A stretch of 64,000 bases of DNA from Bacteroides sp. (GCA_023666835.1 JAMPBJ010000001.1:26110-90109), one strand, 5' to 3'. Shown: positions 1 through 8,332, counted from the stretch's first letter. Numbers and translations: made by a program. The notes: a model not told the origin generated them from the letters alone.

Positions 1-461
1 TCAGAGTAGGCGACATCATGATCATCACCGACCACATCAACCTTTTCCCCGAAAATCCTCTTCGCGGCAAAAACGACAATCGCCTCGGCCCGCGCTTCCC
101 GGCTATGACCGAAGCTTACAATAAGAAACTTATTGCCACAGCCGACGCCATCGCCGCTGAAAAAGGTATTCGCGTGATGCACGGTGTGTATGTGGGCGTG
201 ACCGGTCCTACATTCGAGACTCCGGCCGAATATGAATTCTTCCGCATCATAGGTGGCGACGCCGTGGGCATGTCGACTGTACCTGAAGTGATCGTGGCCA
301 ACCATGCCGGCATGAAGGTGTTCGGCGTTTCCGTGATCACCGACCTCGGTGGCAAGGATGTCACTGAAGTGCCCACTCACGAAGAAGTGCAGAAGGCAGC
401 CGAAGCCGCGCAGCCCAAAATGATGGAAATCATGCGCGAACTAATCGCACGCGCCGACTAA
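1..461 (+). CDS. Purine nucleoside phosphorylase, C-terminal part
   Basis: This is the 3' end of a purine nucleoside phosphorylase, which splits purine nucleosides with phosphate into base and ribose 1-phosphate in purine salvage. The frame is open from base 3 and continues upstream of the window, so the internal methionine at base 18 is not the start. The visible part has family-typical stretches: VGDIMIITDHIN, GVYVGVTGPTFETPAEYEF and GMSTVPEVIVANHAGM, followed by a short helical tail ending in TAA. The next gene, thiL, lies 34 bases downstream on the same strand; these two genes are commonly adjacent in Bacteroidales. Family assignment is firm; substrate preference cannot be judged from the fragment. 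Confidence 0.93.
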   Translation, partial: RVGDIMIITDHINLFPENPLRGKNDNRLGPRFPAMTEAYNKKLIATADAIAAEKGIRVMHGVYVGVTGPTFETPAEYEFFRIIGGDAVGMSTVPEVIVANHAGMKVFGVSVITDLGGKDVTEVPTHEEVQKAAEAAQPKMMEIMRELIARAD

Positions 462-495
462 CGGCACGCTCAGACTGATACACCATATATGTTAT

Positions 496-1587
496 ATGGA
501 AAAACAAACCGAAATATCTACGATCGGTGAATTCGGCCTGATCGACCGCATCACTGATGGACTTAAGGCCGTCAACTCGTCTACGCTCAAGGGCGTAGGC
601 GATGACGCTGCCGTGCTTCGCTATCCCGACACCGACGTATTGGTCAGCACCGATCTTCTTGTTGAGGGTGTGCATTTCGATCTGACCTATGTGCCGCTGA
701 AGCATCTTGGCTACAAGGCTGCGGTGGTGAATTTTTCCGACATATACGCCATGAACGGCACGCCGCGTCAGATCACCGTAGGGCTGGCTATTTCATCGCG
801 CTTCACCGTCGAGCACATCGAGGCTTTGTATTCCGGCATCCGGTTGGCATGCGAAGTGTATGGTGTGGATCTTGTTGGAGGTGACACCACGGCATCGCGG
901 TCAGGCCTCGTCATCAGCATCACCTGCATAGGCGACGCACCGACTGACAAGGTGGTGCGTCGTTCGGGTGCGAAAGACACTGATCTGATCTGCGTGTCGG
1001 GCGATCTCGGATCGGCCTATATGGGATTGCAACTGCTCGAACGCGAAAAGAACGTCAGCGTAGGTCAGAAAGACTTTGTGCCGAAATTCGAGGGCAAGGA
1101 ATACCTCATCGAACGCCAGCTTAAGCCCGAAGCCCGCCGCGACATCATCCGTGAACTCGACAAGGCGGGCATCGTGCCCACTGCCATGATGGACGTCAGC
1201 GATGGTCTGTCGTCGGAACTTCTCCATATCTGCAAGGCTTCCAATGCCGGATGCCGCATATATGAAGAGCGTATCCCCATCGACTATCAGACTGCCGTGA
1301 TGGCCGAGGAGCTCAACATGAATCTTGTCACTGCGGCCATGAATGGCGGTGAGGACTATGAACTCGTGTTCACCGCTCCGCTTCACTGTCACGAGAAACT
1401 TCAGAACATGTCGGGCATCCGTATCATCGGCCACATCACTCGTCCGGAACTCGGATGTGCCATGATCACTCGCGACGGAGTCGAAATGCAGCTGAGAGCC
1501 CAAGGGTTCAACCACATGGCTCCGGCCCGGGAAGAGATCATCGAACCTGAAGCCGAAGAGCCAAAGACTGACGAGGCCGAAAAATAA
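496..1587 (+). CDS. thiL: Thiamine-monophosphate kinase ThiL
   Basis: ThiL phosphorylates thiamine monophosphate to thiamine diphosphate, the cofactor form, in the cytoplasm. The 363-residue product has the N-terminal GEFGLIDRI segment, the metal/ATP-binding GVGDDAAV motif near residue 35, STDLLVEGVHFD near residue 52, GGDTT near residue 125 and DVSDGLSSEL near residue 235. Length is normal for the family apart from an acidic C-terminal tail rich in Glu, Pro and Lys (about the last 20 residues) that lies outside the catalytic fold. The ATG at 496 is the first in frame and directly precedes the conserved N-terminus. Probably co-transcribed with the phosphorylase gene before it. Confidence 0.95.
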   Translation: MEKQTEISTIGEFGLIDRITDGLKAVNSSTLKGVGDDAAVLRYPDTDVLVSTDLLVEGVHFDLTYVPLKHLGYKAAVVNFSDIYAMNGTPRQITVGLAISSRFTVEHIEALYSGIRLACEVYGVDLVGGDTTASRSGLVISITCIGDAPTDKVVRRSGAKDTDLICVSGDLGSAYMGLQLLEREKNVSVGQKDFVPKFEGKEYLIERQLKPEARRDIIRELDKAGIVPTAMMDVSDGLSSELLHICKASNAGCRIYEERIPIDYQTAVMAEELNMNLVTAAMNGGEDYELVFTAPLHCHEKLQNMSGIRIIGHITRPELGCAMITRDGVEMQLRAQGFNHMAPAREEIIEPEAEEPKTDEAEK

Positions 1588-1599
1588 ACCATCGCTTGA

Positions 1600-1629
1600 T
1601 TGATAATCCGAATGAAATAGCTAAATTTG
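1600..1629 (+). promoter_or_regulatory. Bacteroidetes-type promoter for nusB operon
   Basis: TTG at 1600-1602, a 19-base spacer and TAAATTTG at 1622-1629 match the -33/-7 layout of the main Bacteroidetes sigma factor. The predicted transcript start lies about 30 bases before the nusB ATG. Confidence 0.6.
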
Positions 1630-1662
1630 CAGCGTAAAATCACAAAATAGCTCATTCAAGTC

Positions 1663-3087
1663 ATGATAAATCGCGTACTTATCCGTATCAAAGTCGTTCA
1701 GATGCTCTACAGCTATCTGTTGACACAAGGAGAGTTTAAACTGCAATCTGTGCCCGAGAACGCCTCGCGCGACAAACGTTTTGCCCACTCAATGTATGTC
1801 GATATGCTATTGATGCTGGTTCGTTTGTCAGGCACCCGCCTCTCACCTGCCGACCGTGTCATTGCCGGTGTTGACGACAATCGTTATTTGCCCGCCAACA
1901 AAATAGCCCGCACGCTTCGTGCCGATTCCGACTTGAAAGCTTTGGCTGCAAAATCCGGATTTTCTTCAGTCTATGGCGACGACGTCGTGGCTCATCTTCA
2001 TGGCCTTGTTACTCGCTCAGGCGCTTATCGCAGCTATATCCGATTGAAAAACCGTGAACTATCCGACGATGTTAAGCTTCTGACATCGATCGTCGAAACC
2101 ATCCTGGCCACCGATCCTCAGCTTCAGGCTGTGGTTCGCAACAAGGAATCGTATACTGCAAAGGGATTTGACGATGCCGTGGCAATGACCGTGGCCACTC
2201 TCGAGGAGATCGGTGATATTTCCGGACGATATGTGGCTGCAAAAAATTCGCTGACCCGTTCGCTCGACAAAGCCTATGAACTTTATCACGCCCTTCTGGC
2301 CCTTCCGATTGAATTGACCCGGCTTGAGGATATGCGCATCGATGCCAACCGTCATAAATTTCTCGCAACTTCCGAGGATCTCAATCCCAACATGAAGATG
2401 GTCGATAATAGCCTGGTCAAACTTCTTGAGGCCAATCCACAGATGGAGGAATTCTTTAAGGATCATCCGTTCTCGTGGAACGACGATCCCGTGCTCCTCC
2501 GCTCACTGCTCTCAAAGATTCAGGCATCTGAAATCTACAAGGAGTATATGGCATCGCCCGAGTCTTCACTCAAGGAGGATTGCGAATTCTGGCGCAATAT
2601 CTACAAGACCGTCATCCTGCCGTGCGACGATCTGGCCGAAGCGCTCGAGAGCATGTCGGTGTATTGGAACGACGACCTTTCGATCGTGGGCACATTCGTG
2701 TTGAAGACCATGCGCCGTGTTGCAGATGCAGAAGCGGGTGCACGTGTGCTTTTGCCCAAGTTCAAGGACGAGGAGGATGCTGCTTTCGGAGGCGAATTGT
2801 TTGTCGACACAATCGATCATTTCGATGAATATCGCGCGATGATCGACCGCTTTATCGACCGTCGTCAATGGGATACGGAGCGTCTGGCTTTCATGGATGT
2901 GGTGATCATGGCCACTGCCATCAGCGAGCTTCTCAACTATCCGGCAATTCCCATCGCCGTCACTCTCAACGAGTATATAGAGATTGCCAACAGCTACAGC
3001 ACTCCGCGCAGCGGTCAGTTTGTCAACGGCATTCTTTATTCGGTCATCAACTATCTGAAGGAAGAGGGCCGGCTTTTGAAAAACTAA
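1663..3087 (+). CDS. nusB: Transcription antitermination factor NusB, long form with internal duplication
   Basis: NusB binds boxA RNA with NusE (S10) and supports antitermination on rRNA operons. The N-terminus MINRVLIRIKVVQMLYSY and the C-terminal NusB core (about residues 385-474, with NEYIEIANSYSTPRSGQFVNGIL) are typical of Bacteroidales. The protein is 474 residues, longer than the roughly 310 I recall for Bacteroides and far longer than the about 140 of E. coli. The excess looks like a duplicated block: residues about 36-183 and 196-353 align loosely, including YRSYIRLKNRELSDD against YKEYMASPESSLKED. It leads an operon with yajC, a YbbR protein and coaE. The function of the repeated region is unknown. 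Confidence 0.9.
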   Translation: MINRVLIRIKVVQMLYSYLLTQGEFKLQSVPENASRDKRFAHSMYVDMLLMLVRLSGTRLSPADRVIAGVDDNRYLPANKIARTLRADSDLKALAAKSGFSSVYGDDVVAHLHGLVTRSGAYRSYIRLKNRELSDDVKLLTSIVETILATDPQLQAVVRNKESYTAKGFDDAVAMTVATLEEIGDISGRYVAAKNSLTRSLDKAYELYHALLALPIELTRLEDMRIDANRHKFLATSEDLNPNMKMVDNSLVKLLEANPQMEEFFKDHPFSWNDDPVLLRSLLSKIQASEIYKEYMASPESSLKEDCEFWRNIYKTVILPCDDLAEALESMSVYWNDDLSIVGTFVLKTMRRVADAEAGARVLLPKFKDEEDAAFGGELFVDTIDHFDEYRAMIDRFIDRRQWDTERLAFMDVVIMATAISELLNYPAIPIAVTLNEYIEIANSYSTPRSGQFVNGILYSVINYLKEEGRLLKN

Positions 3088-3127
3088 ACTAACTAATCTG
3101 ATTACAAACCATTAAAAACTTACTATT

Positions 3128-3424
3128 ATGCAAGGTGGAGGATTTGAATCCCTTATAATGATCGTTCTACTGATCGTTGTGTTTTACTTCTTTATGATTC
3201 GTCCGCAGCAGAAACGCCAGAAACAGATCCGCAATTTCCGCGAAGGTCTCCAGCAGGGCGACCGCGTGGTGACTGCTGGTGGTATCTATGGTAAAGTGCG
3301 CCAGATCAAGGAAAACACTTTCGTTATCGAAATTGCCAACGGTGTAAACATCACCATCGACAAGAATTCGGTGTATCCTTCGGCCGACGTTGCCTCTGAG
3401 CAAAACGAAGCACAGCAGAAGTAA
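3128..3424 (+). CDS. yajC: Preprotein translocase subunit YajC
   Basis: YajC is an accessory inner-membrane subunit that associates with SecDF and the Sec translocon. The 98-residue product has one N-terminal transmembrane helix (about residues 8-24), the hallmark FFMIRPQQKRQKQ directly after it, and GDRVVTAGGIYGKV followed by a small beta-rich cytoplasmic domain. Length and motifs are standard. It lies 40 bases after nusB and 17 before the YbbR gene, within one apparent operon. Confidence 0.95.
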   Translation: MQGGGFESLIMIVLLIVVFYFFMIRPQQKRQKQIRNFREGLQQGDRVVTAGGIYGKVRQIKENTFVIEIANGVNITIDKNSVYPSADVASEQNEAQQK

Positions 3425-3441
3425 GAGCTATCCAAAACCCG

Positions 3442-4422
3442 ATGAACGGATCGCCACAACGATGTATCAGGAATTCTGTCGACCATATCCGGCAGAAATT
3501 CCGCACTCGTAGAGGTCATAATGTGATCGTCTACCTGATATGTCTTGCGGCGGCCTTTCTTTTTTGGGTAATCATGACCCTCGACGAGACCACCGAACGC
3601 GACTATCATGTGTCGGTCGAGCTTGTCAATGTGCCCGACAGTGTGGTATTGGTTGGCGATGTGCCTTCGTCGGTCAATGTGGTGGTCAAGGGCAAGGGCA
3701 CGCAGTTTTTGCGCTATTCGATCATGTCGGTGCCCACGCTGAAAATCGATTTCCGCCAGTATGCCACAGCCGACAATTATCTGCGGCTGTCGCGTGCGAA
3801 GCTCGATGTCAGGATTCGTGAGCTGTTCGGCCAGGGTGTTTCGGTCGTTTCGGTCGTGCCTGACTCGATACGTGTCGGTTTCACAACCGGCAAGGGCTAC
3901 AAGGTGCCTCTGAAAGTCAATGCCAACGTGTCGGCAAGCGGTCACAGTACGATCAGCGGTCCAGTGACGGCTGCATTCGATTCGGTGACCATCTATACGC
4001 TCGACAACAATCCGCCGGATCTCGACATGGTGGAGACCGAGGAGCTGAGGGTCAACAACTTGTCGGACACTACGGTGGTCAATGTGGCTCTCAAGCGTCA
4101 GTCGGGAATGCGCATGATCCCGGATCATGTCAATGTGACCGTTCCGGTTGAGATGCTCGTGTCGAAAAAATGTTCGCTGCCGATCAAGGTGGTCAACCTT
4201 CCGGAGAATACGCATTTGATCACGTATCCATCGGCGATCGAGGTCAGCTATCTGACACCCATGCGACTGAGCAATACACCGATCGAAGCACAGGCGGTGA
4301 TCGACTACAACTCGATCAGTCCTTCATCGCGTTATGCGGCCGTCAGTGTGCAGGCACCAGCAGGCGGATTCAAGATCGTGTCCGTGTCGCAGGACAGCGT
4401 TGAATATGTGGTCGAACGATGA
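3442..4422 (+). CDS. YbbR-like domain protein (CdaR-like)
   Basis: This 326-residue protein has a short basic N-terminus, one transmembrane helix (about residues 27-47, ending FWVIMTLDE) and an extracytoplasmic beta-rich region with repeated YbbR-like units, for example YHVSVELVNVPDSVVLVGD and a later NVTVPVEM unit. In Firmicutes, YbbR/CdaR proteins sit beside diadenylate cyclases and regulate them; no cyclase is nearby here, so that role should not be transferred. In Bacteroidales the gene usually lies between yajC and coaE, as here. Its stop overlaps the coaE start by four bases (ATGA), suggesting translational coupling. Exact function is unknown. Confidence 0.85.
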   Translation: MNGSPQRCIRNSVDHIRQKFRTRRGHNVIVYLICLAAAFLFWVIMTLDETTERDYHVSVELVNVPDSVVLVGDVPSSVNVVVKGKGTQFLRYSIMSVPTLKIDFRQYATADNYLRLSRAKLDVRIRELFGQGVSVVSVVPDSIRVGFTTGKGYKVPLKVNANVSASGHSTISGPVTAAFDSVTIYTLDNNPPDLDMVETEELRVNNLSDTTVVNVALKRQSGMRMIPDHVNVTVPVEMLVSKKCSLPIKVVNLPENTHLITYPSAIEVSYLTPMRLSNTPIEAQAVIDYNSISPSSRYAAVSVQAPAGGFKIVSVSQDSVEYVVER

Positions 4423-5006
4423 GTCGCGACAATATTATCATAGCAGTGTGTGGAGGCATCGGCGCCGGCAAAAGCGTTGTGTGCGAAATGCTTCGCGTGA
4501 TGGGCTTCGAAGTGTATGACTGCGACAGCCGTGCACGGGATTTGATGGACTGCAGCGACGAGATCAAGCGCCGAATCAGTGAGGAGATTTCGGCTGAAGC
4601 CATTCTTGCCGACGGCTCGATTGATCGGGCTGTGCTGGGCGAGGTAGTTTTTGCCGATAAACAGCTTCTCAACCGACTCAACAGCTTGGTGCATGGCGCT
4701 GTGCGCGATGACATCCGCAGCTGGGCTGTAGGCAAGCATGTGTGTTTTGTCGAGACCGCCATTCTTTATGAGAGCGGCCTGGATGCCATGGTCGATTATG
4801 TGTGGGAGGTGATAGCGCCGGTCGATGTGCGCGTGCGTAGAGTGATGAGTCGCAACGGATTGTCGGAGCAACAGGTCATGGCGCGCATACGGTCGCAAGA
4901 GTTAAACGAGGTGGCGCGACGTATGGACACGGTGGTCGAAATCGTCAACGATGGTCTTCGGCCCGTGCTGCCGCAGGTGGAGCGGTTGCTTGCTTTAACT
5001 GTTTGA
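4419..5006 (+). CDS. coaE: Dephospho-CoA kinase CoaE
   Basis: CoaE phosphorylates the 3'-hydroxyl of dephospho-CoA, the last step of coenzyme A synthesis. The 195-residue product has the P-loop GGIGAGKS at residues 12-19, the YDCDSRARDLM segment after it, FVETAILYESGLD in the CoA-binding region and RVMSRNGLSEQQVMARIRSQ in the lid. Length is normal. It is the last gene of the nusB operon, overlapping the YbbR gene by four bases, and is convergent with the nitrilase-family gene that follows. Confidence 0.95.
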   Translation: MSRDNIIIAVCGGIGAGKSVVCEMLRVMGFEVYDCDSRARDLMDCSDEIKRRISEEISAEAILADGSIDRAVLGEVVFADKQLLNRLNSLVHGAVRDDIRSWAVGKHVCFVETAILYESGLDAMVDYVWEVIAPVDVRVRRVMSRNGLSEQQVMARIRSQELNEVARRMDTVVEIVNDGLRPVLPQVERLLALTV

Positions 5007-5016
5007 TATTTTGGGA

Positions 5017-5036
5017 GGATGCATCGGGGTGCATCC
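5017..5036. repeat. Small palindromic hairpin between convergent genes
   Basis: A 7-base-pair stem (GGATGCA at 5017-5023 with TGCATCC at 5030-5036) with a G-rich loop lies between the stops of coaE and the nitrilase-family gene. It has no T tract on either strand, so it is not a typical intrinsic terminator. The sequence, continuing into CCTACAA, resembles dispersed REP-like hairpins; whether it recurs in the genome cannot be seen here. Confidence 0.4.
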
Positions 5037-5067
5037 CTACAATGCGACGAGCGGCAATGTTTGGCTC

Positions 5068-5862
5068 TTATGGTTCGATGATGAAATTGTCGGCGTCGGC
5101 CCATGGGGTGAAACGGTCGCGGTCGGCATTGAGTTTTTTTGCGTCGAGTTCGACGTATAGGGTGCCGTCGGCGGCTCGGCGGCCGGTCGGTTTGCCCCAG
5201 TCGTCGTAGGCCACGGTGTCGTCAGCATTGTAACTGCCGTAGAAGTCGGAGCCGGTGCGGTTGCATCCCAACACATATATCTGGTTTTCGATGGCGCGGG
5301 CTATGAGCATCTGATGCCAGGCGTAGGCGCGGGTGTGCGCCCAGTTGGCGGGCACGATGAGGGCGTCGTAGTCCTTCATGCGCGCGCGGTTCCACACCGG
5401 GAAGCGGATGTCGTAGCAAATGGCCATGCGGATGCGCCACGAACGATATTCGATGGTGGGTGAGGGGAGTCGGCCGGGTCGCAGGGTTTTGTCCTCGCCT
5501 CCGTAGCTGAACAGATGGCGCTTGTCGTAATGGCTGACGCGACCCAGATCGTCGATCATGAAACCGCGGTTGACGAATCCATCGCCATCGGTAGCTGTCA
5601 GTGTGCCCCACAATGCTTTTTTGTTGTCTCGACACCATCGGACCAACGTCGGTATGACGGCTTTTTCCGGCCTTTCGGCTATGCGTGCCACTATGTTGAA
5701 ATCGGGGGTATAGCCTGACGTGAACATTTCCGGCACTACAATGAGGTCGGTGTCTTTATCGATCGTTGCCAAGCGTTGCTTGAGGATGTCAACGTTTGCT
5801 TTCGGGTCGAAAGCAACGATGTCGAGCGGTATGAGGGCTACTTTGAGATTGCGGTCGGGCAT
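5068..5862 (-). CDS. Nitrilase-superfamily amidohydrolase (omega-amidase-like)
   Basis: The 264-residue protein carries the carbon-nitrogen hydrolase triad: Glu45 in VVPEMFTSG, Lys114 in YDKRHLF and Cys149 in AICYDIRFPVW. Family members hydrolyse amides; the closest pattern is the omega-amidase (YafV/Nit2) group that removes ammonia from alpha-ketoglutaramate or ketosuccinamate, but the substrate is inferred. The start was set at the ATG at 5862, right before the conserved LKVALIPLDIV, instead of the upstream non-ATG extension that overlaps the acyltransferase gene. It begins one base after that gene's stop, so the two are tightly coupled at the end of the thrC cluster. Confidence 0.87.
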   Translation of the reverse strand: MPDRNLKVALIPLDIVAFDPKANVDILKQRLATIDKDTDLIVVPEMFTSGYTPDFNIVARIAERPEKAVIPTLVRWCRDNKKALWGTLTATDGDGFVNRGFMIDDLGRVSHYDKRHLFSYGGEDKTLRPGRLPSPTIEYRSWRIRMAICYDIRFPVWNRARMKDYDALIVPANWAHTRAYAWHQMLIARAIENQIYVLGCNRTGSDFYGSYNADDTVAYDDWGKPTGRRAADGTLYVELDAKKLNADRDRFTPWADADNFIIEP

Positions 5863-5863
5863 T

Positions 5864-6409
5864 CTATTCGGTGGTGAATTTTTCGGGGTATTTACCGGTG
5901 AATGGTTTGTAGTAATCCTTAATCCGCCGCATGTCGGCGTCGACATCGCCAGTGGGTGTGAAGGTGTCGGTCAGCAGGATGCGTTTGGTCTTGAAGTCTA
6001 TGACTCCAAGCACGATGGGGATGTCGGCTTCGCGGGCTATGAACAGGAAGCCGTGGCGCCAGTTGGTGGTGCGGCTGCGTGTGCCTTCTGGAGTGATGGC
6101 GAGAGCAAGGCGAGTGGATTGGTTGAATCGCTCTACGATGACATTGACAAGCGACGAGCCTCGTTTCTTCGGCACGGGTATGCCGCCCATGGCTTTGAAT
6201 ATCAATCTGAGCGGGAAGAAAAACCATGCCTCTTTCATGAGGAATCCGGCTTTGCGCCCTATCGAAGCATAGGCGAGTTTGCCGAGTATGAAGTCCCAGT
6301 TGCTGGTATGCGGAGCCACACATATAATACATTTGGGATAGTCGGGGACGGTGCAGTCCACCGTCCACCCGGCCATCCTCAGTATATGTCGGCTGATAGT
6401 TTTAAACAC
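5864..6409 (-). CDS. PlsC-like lysophospholipid acyltransferase family protein
   Basis: The 181-residue protein belongs to the glycerolipid acyltransferase family: HTSNWD (His34, Asp39) fits the HX4D catalytic motif, and TPEGTRS (about residues 107-113) is the conserved phosphate-binding motif. It may acylate lysophosphatidate or another lipid at the inner membrane; the protein is shorter than housekeeping PlsC, so the substrate is open. The likely start is the GTG at 6409, because the preceding KTISRHILRMAGW segment resembles the N-terminus of Bacteroidales relatives; an ATG at 6376 would lose it. It lies 9 bases after the small helical protein gene and 1 base before the nitrilase gene. Confidence 0.82.
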   Translation of the reverse strand: MFKTISRHILRMAGWTVDCTVPDYPKCIICVAPHTSNWDFILGKLAYASIGRKAGFLMKEAWFFFPLRLIFKAMGGIPVPKKRGSSLVNVIVERFNQSTRLALAITPEGTRSRTTNWRHGFLFIAREADIPIVLGVIDFKTKRILLTDTFTPTGDVDADMRRIKDYYKPFTGKYPEKFTTE

Positions 6410-6418
6410 ACTCGTTGA

Positions 6419-6781
6419 TTATTTGTTGGCTGCCTGCTTGTTGGCTTCGCGCTGAGCGGCAGGTATGGCTTTGTTGAGGTCGTCGACGATAGCCTGCACC
6501 TGTTTGTTGAATTCGGCGTAGAACGAAGCGTATGCTTTGTGGAAATATTCGTAAGCTGCTTTGTGGTAGGCTTTTTTGTTTTCGAAATCTTTGGGCGTTT
6601 TGTCAAACGAGAAAGTAGCGTTTTTGATCGATTTCTCCTGCAGTTCTGCAAGTCGTATCACAAGGTTGTTGAGCGCTTCCGAGTCGGTGTTTTCGACGCA
6701 TTCGCGTGTGATTATACACTCCAGAGCCACTTCACCACAGATATATTTGATCTGTTTTTTGAGTTCGCGTTTGTTAGCCAT
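6419..6781 (-). CDS. Conserved hypothetical helical protein, 120 residues
   Basis: I do not recognise a named family. The 120-residue protein has no signal peptide or membrane segment, is Lys/Glu/Ala-rich and should be almost entirely helical, with a lysine- and alanine-rich C-terminal end. Two cysteines occur near the N-terminus (CGEVALECIITREC region, three in all). It lies between thrC (40 bases upstream) and the PlsC-like gene (9 bases downstream) on the same strand, so it is probably in the same operon. A cytoplasmic location is inferred from the absence of sorting signals. Confidence 0.75.
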   Translation of the reverse strand: MANKRELKKQIKYICGEVALECIITRECVENTDSEALNNLVIRLAELQEKSIKNATFSFDKTPKDFENKKAYHKAAYEYFHKAYASFYAEFNKQVQAIVDDLNKAIPAAQREANKQAANK

Positions 6782-6821
6782 GATTGTTGGTTGTTGGGTT
6801 TGTAATATATATACGTTAATG

Positions 6822-8111
6822 TCAATGATTATGTTCGAGCAGATAGCGTTTCACTGCAGGGTAGAGGGGAGGGAGCACGGGCTCGTCGTTGTGCTGACGC
6901 TTTGCAGTGGTGTCGTGTTTGGGCAGCGACACGACGTCGCCCAAGAGATTGCGAAGCACGTCGGCATATTTTTCGGGGGCGGCTGTTGCCAGGAACACAC
7001 CGGTTTCGCCCTTGTTGAGCCCCAGTTCCATGGCTCGGCAGGCCATGGCCGTGTTGCGGTCCATCAGGTAGCCATAGCGGTGGTAGGTGTCGACAATCTG
7101 CTGCGCTGTCTGGTCGTCGTTGAAGGTGTGGCATTCGATCATGTCGGCCATCGAAGGATTGTTTGCAAAGAGACTGTTGATGCGGGCCACGTTGGTGGTC
7201 AGGGCTTTGCTGTTGAAGTCGTTGACCATCAGTCGACCCTCGGACATTGTGCCCCAGAGTCGCTCATTGTCGTGGCCGGCAGCGAGGATGCGTGTGATGG
7301 GGAGGCCCATCTGATAGGCGAAAAGTGCGGCTGTCAGGTTGCCGAGATTGCCGCATGGGGTGGCGATGGCGATGCGACGGGCATCGGGGTTCAGTGCCAG
7401 TATGCGTGCGTAGGCATAATAGAAATAGAATGTCTGCGGCAACAGGCGGGCTATGTTGATCGAGTTGGCCGATGTGATGTTCATGGTTCGGTTAAGCTCG
7501 GCATCGCGATAGATCTGACGCACTATCGACTGGCATTGGTCGAATGTGCCGCGGATGCTGACTGGGTGGATGTTGGGTGCCGGAGAGCGGAAGGTGGATT
7601 CGGGCACTCTGAGGGTGCGTCGGTGGGGATGCAATATGTAGACATCGACGTTTTTGAATCCGGCAAATCCGGTCGATACGGCGCACCCGGTGTCGCCGGA
7701 GGTTGCGACGAACACTTTGACGTTGCCGCCCCTGCGGTCGGTGGTCAGTATATAGTCGACAATGCGGGCCATGAAACGTGCTCCCACATCTTTGAATGAT
7801 CCGGATGGGCCATGGAACAGTTCGAGCGAGTATCGACCTTTTTCAAGTTCGACCAGATTGATGGGAAACGAGAGGGTGTCCTTGACAATGTCGTTGAGTT
7901 TTGCCGCCTCTATGTCGCTGCCAAACATCGATGTTGCGGCCACATAGGCTATTTCCTGGAGCGTCATGTCGGCAATGTTGTTGAACAGAGCCTTTGGGAT
8001 CCTGGGGATGGCTACAGGCATATATACACCTCCGTCCGAAGCCACGCTGCGCAGAATCGCTTCCCGCAGGCTGACTGTGTGTTGAGGGTCGGTAGTGCTA
8101 TAATAGTTCAT
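6822..8111 (-). CDS. thrC: Threonine synthase ThrC
   Basis: ThrC converts O-phosphohomoserine to threonine with pyridoxal phosphate. The 429-residue product has the N-terminal YYSTTDPQHTVSLREAIL region, the PLP lysine Lys107 in GPSGSFKDVGARF, the phosphate-binding VATSGDTG (about residue 132) and ATPCGNLGNLTA. Length fits the short bacterial type. The frame stays open upstream through the terminator and tRNA region, but the ATG at 8111 directly precedes the conserved N-terminus and lies about 20 bases after a clear promoter, so the longer version is rejected. Three small genes follow closely on the same strand. Confidence 0.95.
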   Translation of the reverse strand: MNYYSTTDPQHTVSLREAILRSVASDGGVYMPVAIPRIPKALFNNIADMTLQEIAYVAATSMFGSDIEAAKLNDIVKDTLSFPINLVELEKGRYSLELFHGPSGSFKDVGARFMARIVDYILTTDRRGGNVKVFVATSGDTGCAVSTGFAGFKNVDVYILHPHRRTLRVPESTFRSPAPNIHPVSIRGTFDQCQSIVRQIYRDAELNRTMNITSANSINIARLLPQTFYFYYAYARILALNPDARRIAIATPCGNLGNLTAALFAYQMGLPITRILAAGHDNERLWGTMSEGRLMVNDFNSKALTTNVARINSLFANNPSMADMIECHTFNDDQTAQQIVDTYHRYGYLMDRNTAMACRAMELGLNKGETGVFLATAAPEKYADVLRNLLGDVVSLPKHDTTAKRQHNDEPVLPPLYPAVKRYLLEHNH

Positions 8112-8133
8112 AAACCAATGTGGTGTTCTACCA

Positions 8134-8164
8134 CAAAGATATATCATTTTATCCCCAAAAGCAA
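8134..8164 (-). promoter_or_regulatory. Promoter of thrC
   Basis: On the minus strand, TTG (8164-8162), a 20-base spacer and TATCTTTG (8141-8134) form a full Bacteroidetes-type promoter. The thrC ATG follows about 20 bases downstream, so the leader is very short. The -33 element lies only a few bases beyond the terminator hairpin of the tRNA-Leu gene. Confidence 0.75.
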
Positions 8165-8166
8165 AT

Positions 8167-8200
8167 AAAAAATGCGTCGGGCAGGGGCCTGACGCATTTT
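8167..8200 (-). terminator. Intrinsic terminator after tRNA-Leu
   Basis: A 10-base-pair perfect stem (8169-8178 with 8191-8200), extendable by three G-C/G-T pairs, is followed on the minus strand by a T-rich run. It stands 10 bases beyond the 3' end of tRNA-Leu and separates it from thrC. Confidence 0.75.
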
Positions 8201-8210
8201 CGGGGTTGGG

Positions 8211-8294
8211 TGCTCGAAGCGGGACTCGAACCCGCACAGCCGCAATGGCCAAAGGATTTTAAGTCCTTCGTGTCTACCATTCCACCATTCGAGC
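8211..8294 (-). tRNA. tRNA-Leu (anticodon TAA)
   Basis: The 84-base minus-strand sequence folds as a type II tRNA with a long variable arm. The acceptor stem pairs GCTCGAA with TTCGAGC, the anticodon loop CTTAAAA carries TAA, and the T arm reads GTGCGGGTTCGAGTCCCGC. The 3' CCA is not encoded; the bases after the discriminator A are CCC. A consensus promoter lies upstream and an intrinsic terminator downstream, so it is a single-gene transcription unit. Confidence 0.95.
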
Positions 8295-8332
8295 TCCGAG
8301 TGCTTTGTAGTCGCTTGTGTGGAAAAGCGTTG

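Noticed and set aside
6576-7799. 407-codon plus-strand frame opposite thrC and its neighbour
   Set aside because: It crosses the boundary of two well-supported minus-strand genes and its translation shows no domain; a codon-use shadow.
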